This document shows positions 35,811 to 48,707 of a stretch of DNA of 64,000 nt, piece after piece; the stretch's first letter is position 1, and each line of letters begins with the position of its first letter. The stretch comes from Pelobates cultripes (taxonomy: Eukaryota > Chordata > Amphibia > Anura > Pelobatidae): the NCBI GenBank assembly GCA_933207985.1, contig OW240921.1, positions 112,197,590-112,261,589 on the forward strand. Reading direction: 5' to 3'. The notes under the pieces are model-generated. The model ran no database searches, was not told where the DNA came from, and worked only from the letters and a program-made list of their open reading frames with translations. The translations under genes and the position numbers were made by a program.

Positions 35811-37857
35811 CCCCTTCCCGACCCAGGACGGTTCAGGACCGTCATCGGCATTTTCCCATTGCCGACCGATGACGGTCCTGAACCGTCCTAACGGTCAGAG
35901 GTACTTACCTGATCGCCGTCGTTCCCCCGGCGGCGATCAGCGTGGCTCCGGTTGTGGGGAGACTGCCTGCAGCCCAGACAGTCTCCCCACACTGAATTAG
36001 GACCCCTGTGGCCATGTGATCGCTTAACACAGCGATCACATGGTCACAATAGGTGTCCATGTGTCTGCCTGCAGGGGGACTGCCTGTGCTGACAGGCAGT
36101 CTCCCTGCTAGTGTAAAATCATTTAAAAAAATAAAGTTAGTGTTAATTAAAAAAAAATAATAATAATTATATGTGTATATATGATATATAGACATATATT
36201 ATATGTATATAATATGTCTATATATCATATATATATATAATGCCATACTAAGTGTATTTTTATATTAATATGTACTTATATTAATATAAAAATACACTTA
36301 TAATTAAATTACACACGTATATATATAATATATATAATAACTATATATATTGTATATATATATTATAAAATATAAATAATAAGTAATTTAAATTAAATAA
36401 TTTTTTTTTAAAATAATAATAAAAAAATGTAAAAAAATTATATAGCTATATGAAATTTTATTCTAAGTGTATTTTAAAATGAATATATATATATTTATAT
36501 CAAAATACACTTAGAATGAATTTGTATATATATCTATGTATATAAAAATAAATAAAAATAATAAGAAATATACATATGTCCATATACAAAATTACATAAA
36601 TAATTATATAAATATACACGTAGACTTCAAATATATAAATATGCATATGTATTTAAATTCTACGTGCGTATTTATGTAATATTTTTACATAATTAAGTAA
36701 TTTTATTGATTGCAATTTGAGGGACCTGCCTGCCAACCCAGGCCGAAAGTCCAGAGAATTTAATTTGCTAGCACTGTATTTTACCCTGTAACGTTCTACT
36801 GACACCCTAAAACCTGTACATGGGGGTACTGTTTTCGGAGACTTCGCTGAACACAAATATTAGTGATTCAAAAGCAGTAAAACATATCACAGCGATGATA
36901 TTGTCAGTGAAAGTTACTTTTTGCATTTTTCACACACAAACAGCACTTTTACTGATGATATAATTGTTGTGATACGTTTTCCAGTTTTTAAACATTTTTG
37001 AAAGTTACAAGGTCAAATATATGGGTCAAATATTTTTACATTGAAAATGGCCAGGTTGGTTACGTTGCCTTTGAGAGCGTATGGTAGCCCAGGAATGAGA
37101 ATTACCCCCATGATGGCATACCATTTGCAAAAGACAACCCAAGGTATTGCAAATGGGGTATGTCCAGTCTTTTTTAGTAACCACTTGGTCACAAACACTG
37201 GCCAAAATTAGCGTTCAATTTAGTTTTTTTACTTTTTTCACACACACAAACAAATATGAATGCTTACTTTGGCCAGTGCTTTCGACTAAGTGGCTACTAA
37301 AAAAGACTGGACATACCCCATATTGAATACCCTGGGTTGTCTACTTTAAAAAAAATATGTACATGTGGGGTGTTATTCAGAGATTTATGACAGATAATAG
37401 TGTTACAATGTCACTATTGATAAATTTTAAAATGTATGTTTTGAAACCGCAATATCCTACTTGTACCTATAGCCCTATAACATGCAAAAAAAAGCAAAAA
37501 AGCACGTAAACACTAGGTATTTTAAACTCAGGACAAAATTTTGAATCTATTTAGCAGTTTTTTTCATTCGCTTTTGTAGATGAGTAAAAGATTTTTCAAG
37601 TAAAAGTCAAAAAACATGTATTTTTTTCAATTTTTCATCAGATTTTTGTATTTTTTAAAATTAAAATACATGAGATTATATAAATAATGGTATGTAAAGA
37701 AAGCCCCTTTTGTCCTGAAAAAAACAATATATAATTTGTATGGGAACAGTAAATGAGAAAGCTGAAAATTACAGCCAAACACAAACACCACAAAAGTGTA
37801 AAAATATGCCTGGTCGCAAATGTACAACATCGCAAAAACAGTCCAGTCCTTAAGGGG
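35811..37857. mobile_element. piggyBac-type element nested at TTAA
   Basis: TTAA 35807-35810 and 37858-37861. Ends CCCCTTCCCGACCCAGGACG and gtccagtccttaagggg. Internal GC hairpins (aggacggttcaggaccgtca) and AT-rich palindromes follow. No transposase seen, so non-autonomous. The host repeat reads through cleanly once one TTAA is kept. Confidence 0.9.
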
Positions 37858-37861
37858 TTAA

Positions 37862-37960
37862 ACATCTGTAATGGCTCTGACAAAACCAACTCTTCAGGCA
37901 GAGAATTCCATATCCTTATTGTTCTTAGTAAAATATTAAATATAAAAATTACTGTTAGTC
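37862..37960. mobile_element. ACATAGTTACATAG repeat, right part
   Basis: Continuation of 35547-35806 after the nested insertion: accaactcttcaggcagaga, ccatatccttattgttctta. Confidence 0.65.
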
Positions 37961-38269
37961 ACACTCTGCATGTCTTAAATTAGGCTTTGAAAAGTCCTCT
38001 ATAGGCACAGAAACACAATAAATCATATTTCCACGTGTATTCCAGATTTTCCACCTTGACATGCAAATAAGCACAGACAGGAATTGTCTTACAGACTTCA
38101 CTCTACAATTCCATACACCCAAACAATGGCGCCCGTAGATAGTGGAGCAGGCTATTGATGGTCTGCCTTAAGAACTGGCATGTCATTCATGCCATGATGC
38201 CTGTCAGTCATCCAGGCAAAACTCCTGAGGGCAGGAAATGTTTCAGTGCTCTCTGCAGCATCGCAGTGC

Positions 38270-38336
38270 CTGTAGTATGGCATGAGCGAGTATAATGATT
38301 CATTGAGATGAAATGGTCTGGGTGCTTTGTGTCCCT
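38270..38336. mobile_element. AGGGACAC-type MITE right end
   Basis: gatgaaatggtctgggtgct, then ttgtgtccct, before TTAA 38337-38340. Confidence 0.55.
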
Positions 38337-38699
38337 TTAAGATGTTAAAGCAGGTATCAGTATCAGTATCAGTATGTGCATATATACAATGTAGATGAGC
38401 ATTCGTGTATCCCCAGCCTACTACCATGTCTTTTATAGAGAGCCAAGCAGATTGCTGAGACACTGCTGGTATACTCTAAATGAAAAGGAAAGAAACATAT
38501 CTGACCATTTTTCTAAACAAATCTAGAAATACAATTTTTGTAATTTCCTAAATAAACTGTGCAAATAAAATGCATCAATTTACTAAATAAAACCATGTAA
38601 TGTTGGCTCTGCTGTTTATTAGATGATTACATGTGCATTTTGTGAAAGTGTACTGTACATGACTTGGCAGTATGTGACGTATAAAGAGTGAGAACACAT

Positions 38700-38879
38700 G
38701 GTGCATTGGTTGTCATAGTGACTGCTCCTTATACAGCTCATCACTCCTTGTAACCAAGGGAACCAGAGCTTCCGGTAACAGCTTCCTGAAACCATGGAGA
38801 CGCCAGCTTCCCAAATTAAACATGGCGGATAAAGCGTCAGTATCCCCTGGCAACGGGAGCTTGTGAGTGACCGCCTGTC
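38700..38879 (+). promoter_or_regulatory. Promoter with X-box-like cluster and YY1-like site
   Basis: Within 180 bp of the ATG: GTTGTCATAGTGAC (38709-38722), GTAACCAAGGGAAC (about 38749-38762), a GTCTCCATGGTTTC-type site on the - strand (about 38788-38802), and the half site CTGGCAAC (about 38848). All approximate the RFX X-box GTNRCC(N0-3)RGYAAC, which marks ciliary and centrosomal genes. AAACATGGCGG near 38818 fits YY1. There is no TATA box, and the region is moderately GC-rich. Confidence 0.5.
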
Positions 38880-39046
38880 ATGGAGGGCAGCGACGATCTC
38901 TCCTCGCATTACTCGGTGTTTGAGGGCTCCTCCGAGCAGGACGTGATGTCCTGTAAGATATTCTGGAACTCGGTGAGCTTGCAGCCGCCGCTGGAGTCCA
39001 GGCTGGTGACGGGAGACATGGACCAGCGACTGAGGGCGGCCGCCAG

Positions 39047-39057
<11 letters not shown>
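38880..39057 (+). CDS. First coding exon of an unrecognised, possibly ciliary/centrosomal gene
   Basis: ATG at 38880 (context ctgtcATGG) opens 59 codons: MEGSDDLSSHYSVFEG near the start, FWNSVSLQPPLESRLVTGDM in the middle, and ASPRL before one leftover base (C). The donor is CTGC|GTGAGT. The product is acidic at first, with no signal peptide or membrane span. The X-box-like promoter suggests a cilium or centrosome role by inference only. The donor sits in the first unit of a tandem repeat (39047-39450). Read-through past it gives Arg-Glu-stop, so use of later donors would truncate the protein. Exons at 43049, 43496 and 45450 join in phase. Confidence 0.6.
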
Positions 39058-39574
<517 letters not shown>

Positions 39575-39779
39575 TATCAGATAACAGGGTAACACGTGGG
39601 GCTGGTGTGCACATTGTGCTGATACATTCTATGTGTTAGGAGTAGTGAAGCATCATGGGAGATGTAGTTTTGCACATCCCTGATTTAGATTAGTTTAGCT
39701 TTCTAGTCTGCCAACACCATAAATCATTGTCTGTAGTGATTCACATGGACTGTCTCCACAAACACCAGAGTGTGTGTAT

Positions 39780-40830
39780 TGTGTTATAGAGAGAGAGAGA
39801 GAGTGTGTATTGTGTTATAGAGAGAGAGAGAGAGAGAGTGTGTGTATTGTGTTATAGAGAGAGAGAGAGAGAGTGTGTGTATTGTGTTATAGAGAGAGAG
39901 AGTGTGTGTATTGTGTTATAGAGAGAGAGAGAGTGTGTATTGTGTTATATAGAGAGAGAGTGTGTGTATTGTGTTACAGAGTGTGTGTGTGTATTGTGTT
40001 ATAGAGAGAGAGAGAGTGTGTATTGTGTTATAGAGAGAGAGAGAGAGAGTGTGTGTATTGTGTTATAGAGAGAGAGAGAGAGAGTGTGTGTATTGTGTTA
40101 TAGAGAGAGAGAGTGTGTGTATTGTGTTATATATAGAGAGAGAGTGTGTGTATTGTGTTACAGAGAGAGTGTGTGTATTGTGTTATAGAGAGAGTGTGTG
40201 TATTGTGTTATAGAGAGAGATAGTGTGTGTATTGTGTTATAGAGAGAGAGTGTGTATTGTGTTATAGAGAGAGAGAGAGTGTGTGTATTGTGTTATATAG
40301 AGAGAGAGTGTGTATTGTGTTATAGAGAGAGAGAGTGTGTATTGTGTTATAGAGAGAGAGAGAGTGTGTGTATTGTGTTATAGAGAGAGAGAGTGTGTAT
40401 TCTGTTATATAGAGAGAGAGTGTGTGTATTGTGTTATAGAGAGAGAGAGAGTGTGTATTGTGTTATAGAGAGAGAGAGAGTGTGTATTCTGTTATATAGA
40501 GAGAGAGTGTGTGTATTGTGTTACAGAGAGAGAGTGTGTATTGTGTTATAGAGAGAGTGTGTGTATTGTGTTATAGAGAGAGAGAGTGTGTGTATTGTGT
40601 TATAGAGAGAGAGAGAGAGTGTGTGTATTGTGTTATAGAGAGAGAGAGTGTGTATTGTGTTATAGAGAGAGAGAGAGTGTGTATTGTGTTATATATAGAG
40701 AGAGTGTGTGTATTGTGTTACAAGAGAGAGAGTGTATTGTGTTATAGAGAGAAAGAGAGAGAGAGTGTGTGTGTGTGTGTATTGTGTTAGAGAGAGAGAG
40801 AGAGAGTGTGTGTATTGTGTTATATAGATT
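39780..40830. repeat. 1-kb compound minisatellite (gagagagtgtgtattgtgttata)
   Basis: About 35 copies of a 25-36 bp unit made of a variable GA run, a GT run and attgtgttata. It lies in intron 1. Confidence 0.95.
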
Positions 40831-40869
40831 GTTAGCAATGGATGGACTAAGATTTACTTGCAGAGGTTT

Positions 40870-40883
40870 GTTTCCATAGAAAC
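40870..40883. promoter_or_regulatory. Palindromic X-box (RFX) site in intron 1
   Basis: GTTTCCATAGAAAC is a full palindromic X-box-like site just after the minisatellite. Confidence 0.4.
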
Positions 40884-42559
40884 CATCATGGCTAAGTGGA
40901 GTGAATGGCTGGTTCAGAGTCAACACGTCACATATGGCACCTCGTTATATATTCTCACCGCTGACCCAAGTCTGGCGGGAAAGCACAGATTATTATTAAC
41001 CTGTCTCCTCCTATGGTAATACCACGGGAAAGGGAGCACTACATTACTAAAGGATTATACCAAGAACCATGACCACTTCAGTGATTGGAATTTGTCATGG
41101 TGTCTGGAGGCTGCACATCCGATGAGCTATCCCTTTAGCTGCTGAATGTGTAACTCCACCTCTAGCTGCGTCATTGGATTGTCATCATTCAGGACAGAAC
41201 TAGAGTACCAGGCTGGCTAATGTCAATTCTGTGCAACTTTCCCTGCACAACATGTCAGCCATTATCAGCCACCGATAGGAGCATTTTCAAGCGAGAAGAT
41301 GTAGCCAATAGAGGGTGAAAAAGGAGGAGCAGAAAAAAAATATAAATTTAGTAGGGAAGCCATCTTCCGTGACTGATATTTTCATCAGATAGCGGGACAG
41401 GCTAATTCTGCCCTTACAGTAGCTCCCCATTGAAAGGGAGTGAGAAGCATCTGTAATTTTCTCACTCTGTCTTATGAATCAATCGCGTTAGCAGGTCCAG
41501 GTCCAAGGTTTCCTGTTTGATACATCTCACTGCAACAGAAGTATCTGGGTAGAGCTAACCAGCTCCAGATTCCAGACTTTGGGGGTAAACTGTTTAATAA
41601 CCTGGGGCTTCCTCAAACCATTACAAATGCATTCTAGAGAAATGGATATGGTACCCGGAGAGTTTTTTTTTTTTTTTTTTTTTTAAGGGGTTAATGAAAC
41701 TGTTGTGTGCACATCAAAAATATAGCAAACACAGGCTTCTTGTTCGTATAGTATCGATTGCCATTCTGATGTTGTGCAGTCATATACAGCAACAGTTTGC
41801 AGCTCATACTGAAATGTGCTTACCCAGTGCACTGCCTGGTTTAATGCACTAAACCATGTGTTCTGGATTTCTCCAGCCCTGGCTGGGCTATTAATCCATT
41901 ATATGCTAAATTAAAAATGCCCAGAGCTCACAAAATAATGGTTAGGCTCAAAAAGCCTTGTCAGGAATACACGATTTAAAAAAATCAATGTAAATCAGCT
42001 TTTGAGAATTGATCTCATATAATTAATTTCTTTAGCATGCCATCTACAAATGTGCACTAAAACAACATTACCACACTCTTTACTTTTAGGAATTAATTTC
42101 CTCACTCATTTGTTAAACGCTAAACACAAATTGCCTTTATAGAACTCGGCTTTGCAAAGCAGAACAAAAGATACAATTCTTACTTTAAATTATTGGTCTT
42201 AATTGCCTACTATAATCATTGTACTTAATAATATTTGACTTGTTGACTTTAGAAAAAATAGTTAGATGTTGATACTATTGGAAATCTTCCAAGTGTTGAT
42301 TCATCCGTATTGTCTGTTTTTTTTGGTTGTTTTTTTAAAACATTTATTTAGTTATTATTTATTGATTTATTTAAATAAAGGAACACTGCAGTTATTGAGC
42401 CAAGAGTACCCTGGCACTCTCCTATAGTAGGTAGCAAAACTTGTTTAAGAACCGTTAAAAACTTACCTGAGGGCCACTGGGCATGTGAATTGGTGACAGC
42501 ATCCATCTTTACTTAACTAAACCCTGCTGTTCAAGGCTGGTTCATGGTTGACAATGTTC
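40884..42559. other. Intron 1, remainder
   Basis: A T-run lies at about 41660-41683. No exon with good splice sites was recognised. Confidence 0.3.
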
Positions 42560-42563
42560 TTAA

Positions 42564-43004
42564 AGGGACACTATAGTCTCCTGAACAACTTTAGCTTAAT
42601 TAAGCCGTTTTGGTGTATAGAACATGCCCCTGCAGCCTCACTGCTCAATCCTCTTCTATTTAGGAGTTAAATGCCTTTGTTTATGAACCCTAGTCACACC
42701 TCCCTGCATGTGACTTGCACAGCCTTCCATAAACACTTCCTGTAAAGAGAGCCCTATTTAGGCTTTCTTTATTGCAAGTTCTGTTTAATTTAGATTTTCT
42801 TATCCCCTGCTATGTTAATAATCCTGTTTGTGATTAAAGTTCAATTTAGAGATTCAGATCCAATTATTTAAGGTAAATTACATCTGTTTGATGTGATTTA
42901 ACTCCTAAATGACAGTGAATAGAGCAGTGAAATTGCAGGGGAATGATCTATACACTAAAACTGCTTTATTTAGCTAAAGTAATTTAGGTGACTATAGTGT
43001 TCCT
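42564..43004. mobile_element. Full-length AGGGACACTATAGTC MITE (piggyBac-type)
   Basis: TTAA at 42560-42563 and 43005-43008. Ends AGGGACACTATAGTCTCC and GGTGACTATAGTGTTCCT are inverted (16 of 18 match), and the subterminal arms are inverted too (agcttaattaagccgttttg / aaactgctttatttagctaa). 441 bp, non-coding. It ends 44 bp before a putative exon. Confidence 0.9.
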
Positions 43005-43048
43005 TTAAATGGTACAACTGCTTATTGTTGGAGTTTGCCAGGGTGCAG

Positions 43049-43120
43049 GCATGGCAGTACACCACTCATGTGGCCCTGAAGATGTTCATGAAGGAAACTA
43101 TGGAGGAGTGAGAACTTCAG
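43049..43120 (+). CDS. Putative exon 2 (72 nt, in-frame cassette)
   Basis: The acceptor tttgccagggtgcag precedes it and the strong donor CAG|GTAAGT follows. With the leftover C of exon 1 it reads RMAVHHSCGPEDVHEGNYGG, then VRTS, and leaves G, which pairs with AG of the next exon to give Glu. Its length is a multiple of three and its phases (1,1) let it be skipped without a frame change. The acceptor tract is weak in pyrimidines and begins at the edge of a MITE, so this may be an optional or exonised segment. Confidence 0.4.
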
Positions 43121-43495
43121 GTAAGTATATCTTCTTCCCCAAATTCCCCTGTGAAGCCACTAGGCAACTATTTGCAAAAACTGCAAAGACACCTCAACTG
43201 ACAGTCACTTGAACCCAACTTGTAGCTTTTATCATAGAAAGACATGATGCATCTATAATTTTTGATGGCACCTCAATTATTCTGGAGCTAGGAGAGATTA
43301 TATCTATATGTATTAATACAAAAATTGCACAAAGAAGTAGGCACCAAAAGATAGCTAAGTTCTTACAGATTAGAAAAATGTTTTTATTTGGGGGTTGTTA
43401 GTGATACAGACTCCATTAAAAATAACCATTTTGAGTATTTTAAATGTTTTGTTGCAATAATCAATATAAAAGTTCATTTCTGTTTTGGTCTCTAG
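43121..43495 (+). other. Intron
   Basis: GTAAGT to tctgttttggtctctag. No repeats recognised. Confidence 0.4.
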
Positions 43496-43534
43496 AGAAG
43501 AATTATGCACACGAGCTTCCCATTGAAGATATCC
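43496..43534 (+). CDS. Putative exon 3 (39 nt)
   Basis: Good acceptor (tttctgttttggtctctag) and donor (ATCC|GTAAGT). In phase it reads (E/Q)KNYAHELPIEDI plus one base. The other two frames cannot join both neighbours without a stop or phase clash. It can follow either exon 2 or exon 1 directly. Confidence 0.55.
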
Positions 43535-44039
43535 GTAAGTATTACCCTTTTTCTTTTCTTTTTTTTTACTTTTCTCATCTTTGATTTTTGGCAAAGGGTG
43601 CTAAATCCAGATTCCTTCTATTTGAATGTCAGATCTGCATCTTGGTATTGTCACAGACAATTTTGACACTATATTGACCAATGTTTTGGCAAGACTTTGA
43701 GAATGAACCAGATATTGCATTTTCAGACAAGTATCCACAATGATCACTCATAGTCAACATTTTATCAAATGCTCACTGAAACAAAAAAAATATTATATCT
43801 GAATTCTACACTCTGCAAACTTAGTGAACCCTTCCATGATGTTAATTACCACTGTGATGAAACTCCTATACTCCAATTGAATACCTTTCCATCTTCCTCA
43901 CTACTATCAGGGGACTCTGGAACACTACAGATTCAGTCGCCAAAGCTTGACTGGAGTCTTTGAGGACCTCATTGGATATGGCTTCTGTGAATATAGCTCT
44001 GGAGACCCTCTCTCCTGATAAGTAGTGATTATAGCTTCA

Positions 44040-44850
44040 CCACAGCTTTTCCCTTACACATTAGACGTGTCTGAATGTAGGGGATAGAATAATCTTTATT
44101 CCACAGAACTATTTATGCACAGCATGCTCTTTCATTTAAAGCAATGTACAATACAGTTGTCCCTTCCTGGAGCCACTTTGTCTGGGAACTTAATTACATT
44201 ATCCCCAGCTAACACAAGTCGCTCCCTTCTGTGTCCTTAAAGTCCTAGAGGCACAACATACAAGAAGTCCACCAGTACCGCTTTCTCTGTAACGTACCGC
44301 CACACAATATATATTCTTGGAAAGCTCCTCACCACATGCCCTCGCTGTCCAAATATCGCCCTGATCAGAGAAGCCGCACCAGAGTAGTAGTAGTGTTTAA
44401 AATTTTACTAGGTCGTGGATACTTTTTGAACCGACGAGAAGTTCCAGGCATACGGCGGTTTAGTCCTAGTTTCACAGAAAGGGTTCCCAGACCTCTGGGG
44501 AAGAAAGCACTCTCAAGCCCAAGGTATCCTCTCATCCCTCCCACCCTCCCTTCCAATACCCGCTTAAAGATCAATCAGACCTCGACACAGTCCCAATCCA
44601 GTGAACAGCTACTGAGTGTTTCATGGTATCTCCTGGGAAGGCGCTCAATGTATAAAATGAGTCCAGGTGATCCCCAGATGTACTAGAGTCCGGCTGGGAG
44701 GCGCAGTAAGCATCCAGGGCCCCAATATTCCTCTGCACAGTGACAGGGGCTCTTGGGGCCAGGCCCATAGTCTGTGGTCAGGAGGCTGGCCTTTAAACCT
44801 CTCCAAAAGTCTTTGGCACGGAAGCTTCCATCACTGCCACCATCGTCAAT
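44040..44850. mobile_element. Degraded LTR-like repeat
   Basis: Shares order and words with the solo LTR 55666-56678: ...tttattccacagaactattt/atgcaca near the left and ggccaggcccatagtctgtg...aggaggctggc near the right. The ends could not be defined. No retroviral genes. Confidence 0.45.
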
Positions 44851-45187
44851 GTTGAATTTTTTTTTCATTTATTTACCTTGATGTCACTCTTGTGATTTAA
44901 CTTGCTATAAAATCCACGGCAATTGTCGGTGACTACTAAACCTTCACGTTGCACATGAAAAAGAGAAGAGAAAGGACCATGCATTGGTTTTTCGGCTAGA
45001 GGGCAACCCCTCTGGTCTTTTCACTTAACAAGATTCTCCAGAATCTCCACTGATGTCTGTAAGGGCTTTGGGGAACTCAAGGATGCTGTAGCAGATTGCC
45101 CTTATGTTATACCAAAAATACAGCCTATTTTGAACAAATATCCAGAGATTTGCTGTTGGATTTTTTTTTTTTTTGAACACCCTAGTT

Positions 45188-45323
45188 CAGGCATAGGAAA
45201 CCTTCGGCACTCCAGATGTTTTGGACTACACCTTCCATGATGCTTTGCCAGCATTACAGGTGTAAGAGCATTATGGGGGATGTAGTACACAACATCTGGA
45301 GTGCCGAAGGTTGCCTATCCCTG
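45188..45323. mobile_element. hAT MITE with perfect 8-bp duplication
   Basis: CAGGCATAGGAAACCTTCGG and CCGAAGGTTGCCTATCCCTG are inverted ends; CCCTAGTT flanks both sides (45180-45187, 45324-45331). 136 bp, non-coding. Confidence 0.95.
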
Positions 45324-45449
45324 CCCTAGTTAATAATTGTCGACATTTATTAACTTTAGAAGGAGGTTGTTCTGATAACATTTATTTTCTACTATCATTG
45401 AATTCTTACAGATTATATCACTTAAACCTATACAAAATTTTATTTTGCA

Positions 45450-45522
45450 GAGACTGAACAACTCCTATATAAAGCCCAAAAAGAAGAATATCTGGAGCAA
45501 AAGGCTATTTATCTAGAAAGGG
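45450..45522 (+). CDS. Putative exon 4, charged coiled-coil segment
   Basis: Acceptor ttttattttgcag, donor GAAAGG|GTAACA. With the carried C it reads QTEQLLYKAQKEEYLEQKAI then YLER, a Glu/Lys/Gln-rich heptad-like stretch typical of coiled coils in centrosomal and axonemal proteins. It ends in phase 0. No further exon was identified to the right, so the gene continues past recognisable sequence or beyond the window. Confidence 0.6.
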
Positions 45523-46376
<854 letters not shown>

Positions 46377-46794
46377 CAGGGCCGATCACAGGCGCCTGGG
46401 TGCAGAATTTCTTTTTTTGGCACCCCCAGGTGGGTGTGGTCATCTTTCTAACCCCTCCCCTTTGCAACGACTTCACCTCTCCATCTAGACACACACTCAC
46501 TGACAGTCACACACTCTCACTGAGAGACAAACACTGACAGAAACATACTCCGACAGAAACATTGACACACACTCTCAATGACAGATACACAATGTCACTG
46601 ATTTGAAACATTCGCTAACAGACACAAATGCTGACAGACACATAGTGGTACACAAAACAAGGAAGTCCAGCATTCAGCGTTTTAAATCACAGCATACATA
46701 ATTACATAATTACACACACACTGCCCCATGCATACCTAGACAGTCACACACAATACAACACACACACATTCACACTGTCATATGGACACTGTAT

Positions 46795-46797
<3 letters not shown>

Positions 46798-46846
<49 letters not shown>
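46798..46846. repeat. (TC)n microsatellite
   Basis: Uninterrupted CT run of about 24 units. Confidence 0.97.
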
Positions 46847-46850
<4 letters not shown>

Positions 46851-47273
46851 GTCCTTGCTGTCATGAACACTGGAAGGAGGAAAGAAGGCCATGGTCCCTA
46901 GTGTCTAGTGGGAGGCAGGTATTCCTTCCTGCTTACCCTCTGATTTAGACTTGGTGATGCCCTCTTAAACAATTATCTAAATAAACTCATTTGTATAAAA
47001 ACAATGTTTAATGCAAAATTCTATGTAAAATAGTTTTCCTTATTTGAGATTGCTGTATATGTACAGTGATGTATGCACCCCACAAATTAATACACATACA
47101 TATAAATCCACAGATCATATCTCATACATACTTAGACATGTGCACACTCACATACAGACACACACTGTCATATACAAAGACACATACCAATATACACAGT
47201 CACATATACACACAGACACACACTGTCACATACAGAGACACATAACAACATACATACATACCTACCAGGTTAT

Positions 47274-47372
47274 TTACAAAAATGAGAATTGTCAGGAATT
47301 CATAGTGGATTTCAAAGTGGATGACAGAATAGTCAAACTGGAAGCATTGTATTCCTGACAATTATAACCTTG
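47274..47372. repeat. GGTTATTTAC...AATGAGAATT palindrome
   Basis: aatgagaattgtcaggaatt and its inverted counterpart tgtattcctgacaattataa mark a MITE of the GGGTTATTCACTAAA type nested in the hAT element. Confidence 0.55.
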
Positions 47373-48173
47373 TCAGACATGAATTAACACACATCATCAT
47401 GGAGACAGACACACCAAAAAACAGTCACAGACATACACGCATTAACACAATTACAAACATTCATAAAAGAAAACCACAGAGACACATACATTAAAAGACA
47501 CACGAAGTCCCATACATAGACACACAACACACTCAGTCACATAGACATAGGCTTATGGATAGCAGGTTTGTTGGTAGGTTAATTAAATTGGTGTTCAGGT
47601 GTGTTTTGTGACATGGTAGGTATTTCTGGTATAACACCACCTACACTCTGCACCTCCTTTGCCAGGTACCTACTGGGGGGGTTTCTAGGGTTGGGAGGTT
47701 TTCATGGCTGCTATCTAAGTCATCTCCTGAGTCCTACCGTGTTCCAAGCTGTGACACTCTTCGCCGCAGCACCCCCCTCATTCTAGTGCTTGGTCACAAA
47801 TTCCCACTCAAATTACCCTGGTGGTCCAGTGGTATCCTATATCCGTTCCCTGGCAGTCCGGTGGTGAATAGCAGGAAGCGCACGTCCTGTTGTTTCAGAT
47901 CATAATACCCACTCCTTCGCTGCTCCGGCTTTTTTTGAGAATCTCTGAGCCTGTTCTCTGACTAACTAACTGAGCGCCGGAACCACGAGGGAGAGGATAT
48001 GATTTAAATGCACCTACTGCCGGTGCGCACCAGTGGACCAGCAGGGAATTGTTTAAATGTAATATGCTGTCCCCAACTTGCAAGTTGTGTTGGCTGCCAG
48101 GCACCTCTGTCGTCATGGCGCAATGTGTGACCGCACAGCTGTCACACCTCAACAGCTGGTCCTGCTGTCAGAC

Positions 48174-48707
48174 TGTCAGGGTACCTGTTGGTGATGTATC
48201 CAGGGAGGACATCCTCTCTGCTTAGGGGCTCCCTTCCCCTAGCATTTCGGCATATTCCGTCCGTTTTCGCGCCGGCCGCGCTAGCTCCTCCCCCTTTATG
48301 ACGCGACGGCTAGCGTCGACGTCATGACGTCGGCATTTGCATAAAGTGCCGGGAACCGCTATTCCGGACCTTTTGGGGGCGTGGTCTCTATTTAGGTTAC
48401 AGGGTATTTAAAGGAAACCTTTACTACTGCTCATTGCCCTGTCGTGGTTCTAGCTTGCTAGTCACTCAGCGCGTTCTTTATCTTGTGTTTCCGGTTTTGA
48501 CCCTTGCTTGTCTTTTGTCCTGTTGTCCTCTCCTCTCCTTTGACTCGGCTTGTATCTCGCTTACCTGTCCTCCGGCTCCCTCGACCTCGGCTTACCTTTT
48601 GACTATTCTTGCTTTGTCCTTACGTTAGTCCGGCCATTCTAAGGTCCGGTATACGTACCTCCTTCTGTGCGCACTCTGCGTATTGGATCCCTGTCAGTTT
48701 CCTGACA
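48174..48707 (+). mobile_element. Solo LTR, 534 bp, perfect 5-bp target duplication
   Basis: TGTCAGG ... CCTGACA ends, with CAGAC on both sides (48169-48173, 48708-48712). It is CpG-rich, with gacgtcatgacgtc (CRE-like palindrome) and a TATA-like ggtatttaaagg near 48405, a normal LTR promoter layout on the + strand. No internal genes, so it formed by LTR-LTR recombination. Gypsy or ERV class not resolved. Confidence 0.9.

Larger units (their letters stand above)
43535..45449 (+). other. Intron with LTR-like DNA and a hAT MITE
   Basis: GTAAGT to acaaaattttattttgcag. Holds the LTR-like block 44040-44850 and the MITE 45188-45323. Confidence 0.4.
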
